From Variovorax sp. YR216 (GTDB taxonomy: Bacteria; Pseudomonadota; Gammaproteobacteria; Burkholderiales; Burkholderiaceae_C), in assembly GCF_900107745.1 (NCBI RefSeq), contig NZ_FNRO01000004.1:496001-560000 (forward strand): DNA of 64,000 nt, in the 5' to 3' direction. The notes beneath the pieces were generated by a model that was not told the origin of the DNA, did no database searches, and was given only the letters and a program-made list of their open reading frames with translations. Each line of letters begins with the position of its first letter. Position 1 is the first letter of the stretch. Positions 30,826 through 40,263 of this stretch are shown here, in pieces. The translations under genes and the position numbers were made by a program.

Positions 30826-31266
30826 ATGCCCCTCTCCCACCGCTCCATTTCACGCACCCTGCAGCGCGGCTTCACGCTGATCGAACTGATGGTGGTGCTG
30901 GTCATCATCGGCGTGCTCGCTGCACTGATCGTTCCCAACGTCATCGAACGCGCGGACGACGCACGCGTGACCGCAGCCAAGACCGACATCAACAACCTGA
31001 TGCAGGCGCTCAAGCTCTACCGGCTGGACAACCAGCGCTACCCGACCGCGGAGCAAGGGCTGCAGGCACTGGTCGCGCGCCCGACCACCGGGCCGGCGGC
31101 GCCCAACTGGAAGCCCTATATCGACAAGCTGCCCAACGACCCATGGGGCCACCCCTACCAGTTCATGAATCCGGGCATCAAGGGCGAGGTCGACGTGCTT
31201 TCGCTCGGCGCCGACGGCCAGCCCGGCGGCGAGGGCAAGAATGCCGACATCGGCAGTTGGCAGTAG
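30826..31266 (+). CDS. gspG: Type II secretion major pseudopilin
   Basis: Major subunit of the type II secretion pseudopilus. It has a class III prepilin leader of 16 residues ending in RG, then FTLIELMVVLVIIGVLAALI with the conserved Glu5. The C-terminal half shows the GspG features YPTAEQGLQALVARPT, YIDKLPNDPWGHPYQFMNPG (calcium-binding region) and DVLSLGADGQPGGEGKNADI. The length is 146 residues. First gene of the operon G-H-I-J-K. Confidence 0.97.
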   Translation: MPLSHRSISRTLQRGFTLIELMVVLVIIGVLAALIVPNVIERADDARVTAAKTDINNLMQALKLYRLDNQRYPTAEQGLQALVARPTTGPAAPNWKPYIDKLPNDPWGHPYQFMNPGIKGEVDVLSLGADGQPGGEGKNADIGSWQ

Positions 31267-31744
31267 GCGCGGCTGGCGACCTTTCCAGCGGGTACGCCGC
31301 GCAGGTCGCGGGTTCACGCTGCTCGAGCTGCTGGTCGTGATTGCGATCATCGCGGTCGCTACCGCGGGCGTGAGCTTCGCGATGCGCGATTCCGCCCAGG
31401 CCGCGCTCGATCGCGAAGCGGAAAGGCTCGCAGCCCTGCTCGAATCGGCGCGCGCGCAATCGCGTGCGAGCGGCATCGTCGTGCGCTGGCGGCCGACGCC
31501 CGAAGGGCCCGGCAACTTCGCCTTCGACGGCCTGCCCGTCGGCACGCTGCCGACCATGTGGCTCAACGAAGGCATCGCGGCCCAGCCGATGACGGCGGGC
31601 CGGGTGGCGATGCCGGCGCTGCAGCTCGGGCCCGATCCGATCATTCCATCCCAACAGGTGCTGCTGACCTCCGAGACGCTGCCCAACCGCAGCCTGATCG
31701 TCGGCACCGATGGCCTGCGGCCGTTCACGGTGATGACGCCATGA
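31241..31744 (+). CDS. gspH: Type II secretion minor pseudopilin H
   Basis: Minor pseudopilin with a 23-residue basic leader ending in RG, then FTLLELLVVIAIIAVATAGV. The GspH-type C-terminal domain follows (ARAQSRASGIVVRWRPTPEG onward). The length is 167 residues. The ATG at 31241 overlaps the end of gspG by 26 bases; it is the only ATG upstream of the prepilin motif in this frame. The stop overlaps the gspI ATG (ATGA). Confidence 0.9.
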   Translation: MPTSAVGSRRGWRPFQRVRRAGRGFTLLELLVVIAIIAVATAGVSFAMRDSAQAALDREAERLAALLESARAQSRASGIVVRWRPTPEGPGNFAFDGLPVGTLPTMWLNEGIAAQPMTAGRVAMPALQLGPDPIIPSQQVLLTSETLPNRSLIVGTDGLRPFTVMTP

Positions 31745-32106
31745 AACGCGTGCGTCAGGCCGGCTTCACGCTGATCGAGGTGCTGGTCGCGCTGGGCATC
31801 GTCGCGATTGCGCTCGCCGCGGGCACGCAGGCGAGCATGGCACTCACCCGCAATGCACAGCGCCAGTCCGATGTGATGCTGGCCCAGATCTGCGCCGAGA
31901 ACGAGCTCATCAAGACCCGCCTCGCCAAGCAGCTGCCCGCGGTCGGCGACGCCGGCTCCACCTGCGTGCAGGCAGAAGCCACATTCGGCGTCACCGTCTC
32001 GACCACCGCCACGCTGAACCCCAACTTCCGCCGCGTGGACGTGCAGGTGGTGGATGTGGACCAGGCGCCGGTGCTGCGCATTTCAACCGTCGTGGGGCGC
32101 TACTGA
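31741..32106 (+). CDS. gspI: Type II secretion minor pseudopilin I
   Basis: Minor pseudopilin, 121 residues. It has a leader MKRVRQAG, then FTLIEVLVALGIVAIALAAG with Glu5. The NAQRQSDVMLAQICAENEL segment and C-terminal strands match GspI. It starts within the gspH stop and ends in a TGATG overlap with gspJ, so the H-I-J-K genes are translationally coupled. Confidence 0.94.
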   Translation: MKRVRQAGFTLIEVLVALGIVAIALAAGTQASMALTRNAQRQSDVMLAQICAENELIKTRLAKQLPAVGDAGSTCVQAEATFGVTVSTTATLNPNFRRVDVQVVDVDQAPVLRISTVVGRY

Positions 32107-32753
32107 TGCGTCGCTCGCACGGCTTCACGCTCATCGAGCTGCTGGTCGCAATCGCGGTCATGTCGCTGCTCGCGATCATGAGCTGGCGCGGCCTCGACGG
32201 CATGGCCCGCGCACAGGCACAGAACCGCGAGCGCGGGGATGCGGTGCTCACCCTGCAGACCGCCCTGACCCAATGGGGCGCCGACCTCGATGCCACGGTG
32301 GCGCTGTCGCGGATCAGCGCCATCGACTGGGATGGCCGCGTGCTGCGCATGACCCGCCGCAGCACCGATGGCAACACGCCGCGCATCCATGTCGTGGCCT
32401 GGACGCTGCTGACGGACCCGGCGACGGGTACCCGGTGGCGCCGCTGGCAATCGCCGGGATTCACCACCCAGCCCGAGTGGCAGCAGGCATGGGATCGCGC
32501 AGCGGCGTGGGCGCAGGGCAGTTCCACCGACGCGGGCGACGCCCAGGTCGACCTGCTGCCGCTCGCCGAATGGCGCGTCTACTACTTCCGGAACGACACC
32601 TGGAGCCCGGCGGTCAGCGCCGAAGCGCTCGGCACCAGCACTCCCTTGCCTGACGGCGTCAGGCTGGTCATCAGCATTCCCCAGGGTGCACCGCTGTCGG
32701 GCACGATCACGCGCGACTGGGTGCGCCCTTCCGTCACCGTGCCCAAGTCATGA
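32106..32753 (+). CDS. gspJ: Type II secretion minor pseudopilin J
   Basis: Minor pseudopilin, 215 residues. Leader MRRSHG is followed by FTLIELLVAIAVMSLLAIMS, then the GspJ motif WRGLDGMARAQAQNRERGD. With I and K it forms the tip of the pseudopilus. The start overlaps the gspI stop (TGATG) and the stop overlaps the gspK ATG (ATGA). Confidence 0.94.
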   Translation: MRRSHGFTLIELLVAIAVMSLLAIMSWRGLDGMARAQAQNRERGDAVLTLQTALTQWGADLDATVALSRISAIDWDGRVLRMTRRSTDGNTPRIHVVAWTLLTDPATGTRWRRWQSPGFTTQPEWQQAWDRAAAWAQGSSTDAGDAQVDLLPLAEWRVYYFRNDTWSPAVSAEALGTSTPLPDGVRLVISIPQGAPLSGTITRDWVRPSVTVPKS

Positions 32754-33844
32754 AGCGAACCCAGCGCGGCGCGGCCCTGTTGACCGCCATGCTCACCGTG
32801 ACGCTGGTCGCGACCTTCGCGGCGGCCGCGCTCTGGCAGCAATGGCGCTCCACGGAAATCGAAGGCGCCGAGCGCGCGCGCGTGCAGTCGGGCTGGATCC
32901 TGATCGGGGCGCTGGACTGGTCGCGGCTGATCCTGCGCGAAGACGCGCGCGCCAGTTCCGCCTCCGGCGGCGCCGACCATCTCGCCGAACCGTGGGCCGT
33001 CCCGCTGGCGGAGGCCAAGCTGTCGAGCTTCCTGGCGGCCGACAAGAACATTTCCAGCGACGCGCTCGAGGGGCTGCCGGATGCCTTTCTTTCGGGCCAG
33101 ATCATCGACGCGCAATCCAAGCTCAACGTGCTGAACCTGGTCGACGGCGGCAAGCCGGTGGAATCGGCCGTCACCGCGTTCACCAGGCTCTTCCAGTTGC
33201 TGGATTTGCCGGCCGGCGAGGTCAGCGTGCTCGTCAGCAACCTGCAGCGCGCATTGCCACCGGCCGCGGCCACGAGCACCAGCAGCACGGGAACGGCCAG
33301 CACCACGACAACGGGAACGACTTCGACCACCTCGACCGGGTCGGCTTCCACGACGTCAACGACCGGCACGACTGGCACCACGACCGCGAGCAACAGCCCG
33401 GGCACCGGGCCGCTGATGCCCCAGCACACCTACCAGCTGGTCTGGCTCGGCCTGTCGTCGTCGACCGCGGCGGCGCTGGAGCCGTACGTGACGGTGCTTC
33501 CGGTGAAAACGCCGCTCAACCTCAACACCGCCAGCGCCGAGGCAATCTACGCGAGTGCGCCAAAACTCGACATGGCCAGCGCCAAGCGGCTGGTCGAGCG
33601 CCGCGCCCGAAGCTATTTCCGAAGCCCGGCCGATGCCAGTGCGCTGGTACAGGAAAGCTCCACGCAGTTCACCGACACCAACCAGTACAGCGTGGCCACC
33701 AGCTACTTCGAAGTACAGGCCCGCCTGCGGCTCGACAACGCCTGGGTCGAGGAGCGAACCCTGCTCCAGAGAGACAACCTCGATGTCCGCATCGTGTGGC
33801 GGGAGCGTGGCGCCGGCGCCACGGTCCTGCCGCCGAAATCCTGA
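32750..33844 (+). CDS. gspK: Type II secretion minor pseudopilin K
   Basis: Tip pseudopilin, 364 residues. The leader ends in RG, followed by AALLTAMLTVTLVATFAAAA without Glu5, as is normal for GspK. The body includes DAFLSGQIIDAQSKLNVLNL and the C-terminal LNLNTASAEAIYASAPKLDM and YFRSPADASALVQ helix-hairpin-helix-like segments. Between residues about 174 and 222 lies a run composed almost wholly of Ser, Thr and Gly (starting SSTGTASTTTTGTTSTTSTG), which is unusual and probably a flexible insertion in the alpha domain. Confidence 0.93.
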   Translation: MKRTQRGAALLTAMLTVTLVATFAAAALWQQWRSTEIEGAERARVQSGWILIGALDWSRLILREDARASSASGGADHLAEPWAVPLAEAKLSSFLAADKNISSDALEGLPDAFLSGQIIDAQSKLNVLNLVDGGKPVESAVTAFTRLFQLLDLPAGEVSVLVSNLQRALPPAAATSTSSTGTASTTTTGTTSTTSTGSASTTSTTGTTGTTTASNSPGTGPLMPQHTYQLVWLGLSSSTAAALEPYVTVLPVKTPLNLNTASAEAIYASAPKLDMASAKRLVERRARSYFRSPADASALVQESSTQFTDTNQYSVATSYFEVQARLRLDNAWVEERTLLQRDNLDVRIVWRERGAGATVLPPKS

Positions 33845-33981
33845 CGGCTGAGTCCACCTGGCGTTGATTGGGTCAAGAATATTTGCAACGCCCGTAGCTC
33901 CTGTATGGGACGCTATCAAATCTGTAGCGGCAATTGTCGTCCCGCACCTACAATGACGACCCTTTTTCTCCCTCCATAACC

Positions 33982-35184
33982 GTGCTGCTTGTAACTATTC
34001 CTCTCACATCCGGTTCGGCGACCGCCGAATACGGCTGGGCGGATTGGTCCAGCGACGGGCGCAAGCTGCATGCCCAGGGGACTGCGCCCGCAGCGCTGTT
34101 GCCGCCCGGCGATGAAGTCGTGCTCGGGGTGCCGATCGCGGCGCTTTCCTGGCACCAGGTCACGCTGCCACAGGGCAGCATGAGCGGCGGCGCCCGGCTG
34201 CGCTCCGTGCTCAACGGCCTGCTCGAGGACCACCTCCTCGACGATCCTGAATCCCTGCATTTCGCGCTGGAGCCCGGCGCGCACGTCGGCGCCCCGGTCT
34301 GGGTGGCGGCCTGCAGCCGGATCTGGCTGCGCAGTGCCGTCCAGGCCCTGGAAGCGGCCGGCCGCCGCGTGACGCGCATCATTCCCGAATTCGCCCCCGC
34401 GCCCGCGGACGGTCCCTCGATGCTCTTCGTCGTCGGCGAGCCCGACGCGGCGGTCTGCGTGATCACCGGTCCTGATGGCGTGGCGACGCTGCCCTTCGAC
34501 AGCGCGGGCCTCGCGGTAGCGGGCACGCTTGCGCCCGGCACCAGCGCGCTGGCCGAACCCGCGGTCTCCGAGCTGGCCGAAAGCGTCCTCGGCCAGCGCG
34601 TGCCGATCGTCAAGCCGGCGGAGCGCTGGCTCCAGGCCAGCGAGTCGCCCTGGGACCTCGCGCAATTCGATCTCGCCTCCACCGGACGCGCCCGTGCGAG
34701 CAAGAAGCTCGCGGCGATCTCGCGCGAACTGTGGCGCGGCCGCCGGTGGCGCGCGGCGCGCTGGGGTGCGGCGGTGCTGGTGCTGGCGCAGCTCGTCGGT
34801 CTCAACGCATGGGCCTGGAAGGAGCGCAGCGCGCTCGAAGCCAAGCGCGCTGCGGTGCGCAACGTGCTCACGCAGACCTTTCCCTCGGTGCAGCTCGTGG
34901 TCGATGCCCCGGTCCAGATGTCGCGCGAAGTCGCGGCGCTGCAGCAGGCGACCGGCGGCGTCACCGCCGGCGATTTCGAACCCATGCTGGGTGCGCTCTC
35001 GGCAAGCCTGCCGCGCGGGCGCGTGCCGACGGCCATCGATTTCGGCGGCGGCCAGCTTCGCCTGCGCGGCCTGGGCTTGCAGCCATCCGAACTGACCAGC
35101 GTGACCTCGGCGCTGTCTTCGCGCGGCTACAGCGCGCGCAGCGAAGGCGATCTCCTGCTCGTGCAGGCGGAGGCGACGCGATGA
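33982..35184 (+). CDS. gspL: Type II secretion protein L
   Basis: Bitopic inner membrane platform protein that recruits the GspE ATPase. The cytoplasmic actin-like part occupies residues 1-250 (for example TVLLVTIPLTSGSATAEYGW region and RLRSVLNGLLEDHLLDDPES), the transmembrane helix is about residues 252-275 (WGAAVLVLAQLVGLNAWAWK) and a short periplasmic domain follows. The start is uncertain: GTG at 33982 gives 400 residues and a family-like N-terminus, and TTG at 33934 would add 16 residues. Neither has a good ribosome site. A 137-bp gap separates it from gspK. Confidence 0.88.
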   Translation: MLLVTIPLTSGSATAEYGWADWSSDGRKLHAQGTAPAALLPPGDEVVLGVPIAALSWHQVTLPQGSMSGGARLRSVLNGLLEDHLLDDPESLHFALEPGAHVGAPVWVAACSRIWLRSAVQALEAAGRRVTRIIPEFAPAPADGPSMLFVVGEPDAAVCVITGPDGVATLPFDSAGLAVAGTLAPGTSALAEPAVSELAESVLGQRVPIVKPAERWLQASESPWDLAQFDLASTGRARASKKLAAISRELWRGRRWRAARWGAAVLVLAQLVGLNAWAWKERSALEAKRAAVRNVLTQTFPSVQLVVDAPVQMSREVAALQQATGGVTAGDFEPMLGALSASLPRGRVPTAIDFGGGQLRLRGLGLQPSELTSVTSALSSRGYSARSEGDLLLVQAEATR

Positions 35185-35735
35185 AGTGGACCCAGACCCT
35201 CGAAGCCCGCTGGCAGGCCTGGTGGCCTGAACTGGGCGCGCGCGAGCAGCGCCTGGTCATCGCCGCCGGTGCGCTGGTGGCGGTTGCCCTGTTCTGGTGG
35301 ATCGGCCTTGCGCCGGCACTGCGCACGCTGTCTTCCGCCCCTGCCGAACATGCGCAGCTCGATGCGCAACTGCAGAACATGATGAACCTGCGGACGCAGG
35401 CCAAGGCCCTGCAATCGCAACCGCGCGCAAGCCGCGACGACGCCATGCGCAGCCTCGAAACCTCGGTGCGCGAGGACTTGCGCGGCACGGGGCAGCTGCA
35501 ATCCGCGGGCGTCGGCGAAGGCGCGACCATCGCGGTGCGCGGCGCATCCGCCGAAACGCTGGCGCAATGGTTTACGCAAGTGCGCAGCAATGCCCGGGCG
35601 GTTCCGCGCGAGGTCCACCTGACGCGCAACACGCAGCAAGGCGGCAAGTCGCCGGGCACCACGGGTTCCGCGGGCGCCGAGCCTTCGGGCTCGCGCTGGG
35701 ATGGCACCCTCGTCATGAGCCTGCCGGCACGCTGA
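35181..35735 (+). CDS. gspM: Type II secretion protein M
   Basis: Small inner membrane platform protein, 184 residues. It has a short cytoplasmic N-terminus, a transmembrane helix (LVIAAGALVAVALFWWIGLA, about residues 26-45), then a coiled region and a ferredoxin-like periplasmic domain (ATIAVRGASAETLAQWFTQV). The ATG overlaps the gspL stop (ATGA). GspL and GspM interact in the platform. Confidence 0.9.
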   Translation: MKWTQTLEARWQAWWPELGAREQRLVIAAGALVAVALFWWIGLAPALRTLSSAPAEHAQLDAQLQNMMNLRTQAKALQSQPRASRDDAMRSLETSVREDLRGTGQLQSAGVGEGATIAVRGASAETLAQWFTQVRSNARAVPREVHLTRNTQQGGKSPGTTGSAGAEPSGSRWDGTLVMSLPAR

Positions 35736-35737
35736 CC

Positions 35738-36541
35738 ATGGCCGCACGACGCCCCGCCCAAAACTCCGACGGCGCCTCCGGCTGGCGCTGGGCGGCACTC
35801 GGCGGGCTGGTCGGGGTCATCTTCGCGCTCGCCTTCTTCGCGCCGGCACGCTGGCTGGCGGCCGGGCTGTCCCAGTGGAGCAACGGTCACCTGAAGCTGG
35901 TCAACGCGCGCGGCACGGTCTGGACCGGCACCGCGGGACTGGTGTTCTCGAGCGGCGCGGGCGGCGCCGAGGCGATCTCGCTGCCGGGCACGCTCGGCTG
36001 GACGCTGCGCCCACGCTGGGACGGCGTCACTGCAGCACTCGACCTGCCGTGCTGCGCCGCCAAGCCGCTGGAGTTCAGCGCGCGGCCGCGTCCCGGAGGG
36101 CTCGAACTCGCATGGCGCGACGGTCAGTCGCGCTGGCCTGCCGCACTGCTGACCGGCTTTGGCGCCCCCTGGAACACGCTCAAGCTCGACGGCACCATGG
36201 ACGTCTCGATGCAGGCCTTCAGCCTGCGCTGGAACGGCCCTCAACTCGCACTCGCAGGCCGCGCGGTCCTCGACGCGACCGACATTTCCTCGAGTCTCTC
36301 GACCCTGAAGCCCATGGGCAGTTACCGGGTGGCCCTCGAGGGCGGCCCGTCGCCGAGCCTGCTCCTGACCACCCGCGAGGGCAGCGGCCTGCAGCTCAGC
36401 GGCAGCGGCCGATGGAATGGCAGCGCACTGCACTTCGACGGCGAGGCCAGCGCCGCGCCAGGCCGCGAAGACGCACTCTCGAATCTGTTGAACATCATCG
36501 GGCGACGCGAAGGCGCACGCTCGCTCATCACACTGGGATGA
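35738..36541 (+). CDS. gspN: Type II secretion protein N
   Basis: Accessory T2SS protein, 267 residues, with an N-terminal membrane anchor (WAALGGLVGVIFALAFFAPA, residues about 19-38) and a periplasmic part typical of GspN: LVNARGTVWTGTAGLVFSSG, LPGTLGWTLRPRWDG and NSALHFDGEA-like strands. It begins two bases after the gspM stop and its stop overlaps the start of gspD. Confidence 0.88.
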   Translation: MAARRPAQNSDGASGWRWAALGGLVGVIFALAFFAPARWLAAGLSQWSNGHLKLVNARGTVWTGTAGLVFSSGAGGAEAISLPGTLGWTLRPRWDGVTAALDLPCCAAKPLEFSARPRPGGLELAWRDGQSRWPAALLTGFGAPWNTLKLDGTMDVSMQAFSLRWNGPQLALAGRAVLDATDISSSLSTLKPMGSYRVALEGGPSPSLLLTTREGSGLQLSGSGRWNGSALHFDGEASAAPGREDALSNLLNIIGRREGARSLITLG

Positions 36542-38823
36542 TCATGAAGAAGCCCAAGACTTCGTACGGTGCACGCATCGGCACCATCGCGCTCGCCGCA
36601 CAGATGCTGGTGGGAGCGTGCATCCCGTCGGCATTCGCGCAGGACCTTCCGCGGCGCGGCGAACCGATCACGCTGAACTTCACCAACGCCGAGATCGAAT
36701 CGGTCGCCCGCACCATGGCGGTGGTGACCGGCCGCGACGTGGTGGTCGATCCGCGCGTGAAGGGCACCGTCACGCTGCAGACCGACCGCGCGATCCTGCC
36801 CGAGGCAGCGTTCAACCAGTTCGCCGCCGCGCTGCGGCTGCAGGGCTTCGCGGTCGTGCAGTCCGAGGGGCTCTACAAGATCGTGCCCGAGGCCGATGCC
36901 AAGCTGCAGAGCACCACGGTGACCGCGGCCACGCCCGTCACGTCGAGCGTGAGCGGCAACCAGATCGTCACGCAGATCTTCAAGCTCAACTACGAGTCGG
37001 CCAACAACCTGCTGCCGGTGCTGCGCCCGCTGATCGCGCCGAACAACACGATCAACGTGAACCCTGGCAACAACTCGCTGGTCATCACCGACTACGCCGA
37101 GAACATGCGCCGCCTGGCCCGCATCATCGCCTCGCTCGATTTGCCGAATGCATCGGACATCGAGGTGATTCCGCTCAAGCATTCGGTCGCGACGGACCTG
37201 GCGCCGCTCGTGACCCGGCTCGTCGAAGGCGGCTCGGGCACCGCTGGCGCGCCGGCCGGCGCACCGGGCACCGCCGACGCATCGTTCCGGACCACGCTGC
37301 TGGCCGAGCCGCGCAGCAATTCGCTGATCCTGCGCGCCGCCAATCCTGCCCGTGCGCAACTCGTCCGCACGCTGGTCGAGAAGCTCGACCGCGCACCCAC
37401 CGACAACGGCAACGGCGCCGCGGGCAATGTGTACGTCGTCTATCTGAAGAACGCCGACGCGGTGAAGCTCGCGGCGACGCTGCGCGCGGCGATCGCCGCG
37501 CAGGGAGGCGATCGAAGCGCCGGTGCGAGCTCCGTGAGCCCGGTCACCGGGGGGACGCAGCCCGCGGCGCAACTCAATGCGGCGCAGGGCACCTCGGGGG
37601 CCTCGATGCAGGCGACTGCGCCGGTGAACAACGCGAACCAGCCGTCGACCGGCGGCCAGATCCAGGCCGACCCCTCGACGAACTCGCTGATCATCACCGC
37701 GGCGGAGCCCCAGTACCGCCAGCTGCGCGCCGTCATCGACAAGCTCGACGGCCGACGCGCGCAAGTCATGATCGAGGCCCTGATCATCGAGGTCAGCGCC
37801 ACGCGGGCCGCCGAGTTCGGCGTCCAGTGGCAAACCGCGGTCGGCAACCGCGGCGTGATCGGCACCAACTCCAGCCTCACCGGCGCGAACATCCTGGCGC
37901 TGACCGCGGCGCTCGCGACCGGCACCACGTCGGCGCTGACGACCCTCGGCACCGGCATGAACATCGGCATCGGACGCCAGACCTCCAGCGGCTTCATCAT
38001 CAACGCGATCGCCAACTTCCTCGCCCAGAACAAGGAAGGCAACCTGCTCTCGAAGCCGAACCTGCTGACCCTCGACAACGAGGAAGCAAAGATCGTGATC
38101 GGCCAGAACGTGCCCTTCGTCACCGGCCAGTTCACGAACACGGGCGCCTCGAACGGCTCGGTCAACCCGTTCCAGACCATCGAGCGCAAGGACGTCGGCC
38201 TGACCTTGCGGGTGCGCCCACAGATCAACGAGAACGGCACCATCAAGATGGTCGTCTTCCAGGAAACGTCGACGGTGCAGGCGGGTACCGAGAACGCGCT
38301 CAACGGCCCGACCACCAACAAGCGCTCGATCGAATCGAGCGTGCTGGTCGAAGACGGCGGCCTCGTGATGCTGGGCGGCCTGCTGTCGGACAACTACAGC
38401 AACAGTCTGGAGAAGGTCCCGCTCGCCGGCGACATCCCGATCCTGGGCAATCTCTTCAAGAACGAGACCCGCTCACGCGAGAAGGTCAACCTGATGATGT
38501 TCCTGCGCCCCGTCGTGGTTCGAGACGGCGCCACCACCGACGCCCTGGCCTACGATCGCTACCAGATGATTCAGAGCGCCCAGCAGCAAGTACAGCCCGA
38601 AGGCGGCAACGTCATGCTGAACAACGTGCCCGAGTCCGGCGTCATACCGCCGGTGCCGGTTCGCCCGACGAGCAGCAGCAGCGGTGGTGGTGGCAGCGGC
38701 GGGTTCGAGGGCACGGTGCTCATTCCGCCGCCCACACCGACGTCGACACGGCTCGCGCCGTCGCCGCTCAGGGGCGCCCTGCCAGCGACGGCCGACCCCG
38801 CGAGCTCACGCGAATTGCCGTAA
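36538..38823 (+). CDS. gspD: Type II secretion outer membrane secretin
   Basis: Forms the outer membrane channel. The signal peptide spans about residues 1-36 (ending SAFAQ). The N0 domain (ITLNFTNAEIESVARTMAVV) and N1-N3 domains follow, then the secretin core: DVGLTLRVRPQINENGTIKM, ESSVLVEDGGLVMLGGLLSD and VPLAGDIPILGNLFKNETRS. The tail of about 90 residues is Gly/Ser/Pro-rich. The length is 761 residues. The ATG at 36538 overlaps the gspN stop; a second ATG at 36544 is equally plausible. Confidence 0.96.
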   Translation: MIMKKPKTSYGARIGTIALAAQMLVGACIPSAFAQDLPRRGEPITLNFTNAEIESVARTMAVVTGRDVVVDPRVKGTVTLQTDRAILPEAAFNQFAAALRLQGFAVVQSEGLYKIVPEADAKLQSTTVTAATPVTSSVSGNQIVTQIFKLNYESANNLLPVLRPLIAPNNTINVNPGNNSLVITDYAENMRRLARIIASLDLPNASDIEVIPLKHSVATDLAPLVTRLVEGGSGTAGAPAGAPGTADASFRTTLLAEPRSNSLILRAANPARAQLVRTLVEKLDRAPTDNGNGAAGNVYVVYLKNADAVKLAATLRAAIAAQGGDRSAGASSVSPVTGGTQPAAQLNAAQGTSGASMQATAPVNNANQPSTGGQIQADPSTNSLIITAAEPQYRQLRAVIDKLDGRRAQVMIEALIIEVSATRAAEFGVQWQTAVGNRGVIGTNSSLTGANILALTAALATGTTSALTTLGTGMNIGIGRQTSSGFIINAIANFLAQNKEGNLLSKPNLLTLDNEEAKIVIGQNVPFVTGQFTNTGASNGSVNPFQTIERKDVGLTLRVRPQINENGTIKMVVFQETSTVQAGTENALNGPTTNKRSIESSVLVEDGGLVMLGGLLSDNYSNSLEKVPLAGDIPILGNLFKNETRSREKVNLMMFLRPVVVRDGATTDALAYDRYQMIQSAQQQVQPEGGNVMLNNVPESGVIPPVPVRPTSSSSGGGGSGGFEGTVLIPPPTPTSTRLAPSPLRGALPATADPASSRELP

Positions 38824-38840
38824 CGAGGGCAAAAGGTCCG

Positions 38841-40262
38841 ATGCGCTACCCACTTCCCTACGCTTTCGCGCGCAGCCAGCAGCTGCTGCTCGAAGAAACG
38901 GACGACGGCCACCTGACGCTCTGGATGCCGACGGTGCCGCCACGCAGCGCGCTCGGCGAGGTGCTGCGCAAGTTCCAGGTGAAGACTTTCGAGCCCCTTC
39001 CGCCCGACCAGCTCGCCAAGCGCATCAGCGCCGCCTATGCGCAGGGCGAATCCAATGCGGCCGCGGTGGTGAGCGAAGTGCAGAGCGATGCCGACCTGTC
39101 GCGCATGATGCAGGAGCTGCCCGCGGTCGAGGACTTGCTCGAATCCGCCGGCGACGCCCCGATCATCCGCATGCTCAATGCGCTGCTCACGCAGGCAGCG
39201 CGCGACGGCGCGAGCGACATCCACATCGAACCCTATGAGCGGACCTCCTCGGTGCGCTTCCGCATCGACGGCACGCTGCGCGAAGTGGTGCAGCCCAACC
39301 GCGCGCTGCACGCGGCGCTGATCTCGCGTCTGAAGATCATGGCCGACCTCGACATCTCCGAGAAGCGCCTGCCACAGGACGGCCGCATCAGCCTGCGCAT
39401 CGGCACGCGCGCGGTGGATGTGCGGGTCTCGACGCTGCCTTCGGCGCACGGCGAGCGCGCGGTGCTGCGTCTGCTCGACAAGTCCGAAAACAAGCTCACG
39501 CTCGAATCGGTCGGCATGCAGGGCGACACGCGCGCCCGATTCGAGCACCTGATCGGGCAGCCGCACGGCATCGTCCTCGTGACCGGTCCGACCGGCTCGG
39601 GCAAGACGACGACGCTCTACGCGGCGCTCGGCCAGCTCGATGCGAGCAGCAGCAACATCATGACGGTGGAAGACCCGATCGAGTACGAGCTGCCCGGCGT
39701 CGGCCAGACGCAGGTCAACGCGAAGATCGACCTGACCTTCGCCAAGGCGCTGCGCGCAATCCTGCGCCAGGACCCGGACGTGATCATGATCGGCGAGATC
39801 CGCGATTTCGAGACCGCGCAGATCGCGATCCAGGCGTCGCTCACCGGCCACCTCGTGTTCGCGACGCTGCACACCAACGATTCCGTCAGCGCGGTGACGC
39901 GCCTCACCGACATGGGCGTCGAGCCCTTCCTCCTGAGTTCGTCGCTGCTCGGCGTGCTCGCGCAGCGCCTGGTGCGCAAGCTGTGCCCGGTGTGCTCGGC
40001 GCCCGGTCCCGGTGGCGGCGAGGCGGTGCCCGTCGGATGCGACGCCTGCGGCCAGACCGGCTACCAGGGCCGCACCGGCATCTTCGAGCTGCTGGTGGCG
40101 GACGACACGGTGCAATCGCTGATCCACAACCGCGCACCCGAAAGCCAGATCTTCGTGGCGGCCGAGCGCGGCGGCCTGCGATCGATGCGCGAGGATGGCG
40201 AACGCCTGGTCAAGGCCGGCATCACCTCACGCGCCGAACTGCTCCGGGTCACGCGCGAATAA
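38841..40262 (+). CDS. gspE: Type II secretion ATPase
   Basis: Cytoplasmic hexameric ATPase powering pseudopilus assembly, 473 residues. It contains the N1E-type domain, then DGASDIHIEPYERTSSVRFR, Walker A GPTGSGKTTTLY, the Asp box TVEDPIEYELPGVGQTQVN, Walker B PDVIMIGEIRDFETAQIA, the His box TGHLVFATLHTND, and a zinc-binding tetracysteine motif CPVC then CDAC near residues 382-402. AAAAGG precedes the ATG at 38841. It is convergent with the next gene, with one base between the stops. Confidence 0.97.
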   Translation: MRYPLPYAFARSQQLLLEETDDGHLTLWMPTVPPRSALGEVLRKFQVKTFEPLPPDQLAKRISAAYAQGESNAAAVVSEVQSDADLSRMMQELPAVEDLLESAGDAPIIRMLNALLTQAARDGASDIHIEPYERTSSVRFRIDGTLREVVQPNRALHAALISRLKIMADLDISEKRLPQDGRISLRIGTRAVDVRVSTLPSAHGERAVLRLLDKSENKLTLESVGMQGDTRARFEHLIGQPHGIVLVTGPTGSGKTTTLYAALGQLDASSSNIMTVEDPIEYELPGVGQTQVNAKIDLTFAKALRAILRQDPDVIMIGEIRDFETAQIAIQASLTGHLVFATLHTNDSVSAVTRLTDMGVEPFLLSSSLLGVLAQRLVRKLCPVCSAPGPGGGEAVPVGCDACGQTGYQGRTGIFELLVADDTVQSLIHNRAPESQIFVAAERGGLRSMREDGERLVKAGITSRAELLRVTRE

Positions 40263-40263
40263 C

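Noticed and set aside
36618..38840. Long plus-frame extension of gspE through gspD
   Set aside because: The part before 38841 is an Arg-rich shadow of gspD; the GspE domain starts at 38841.
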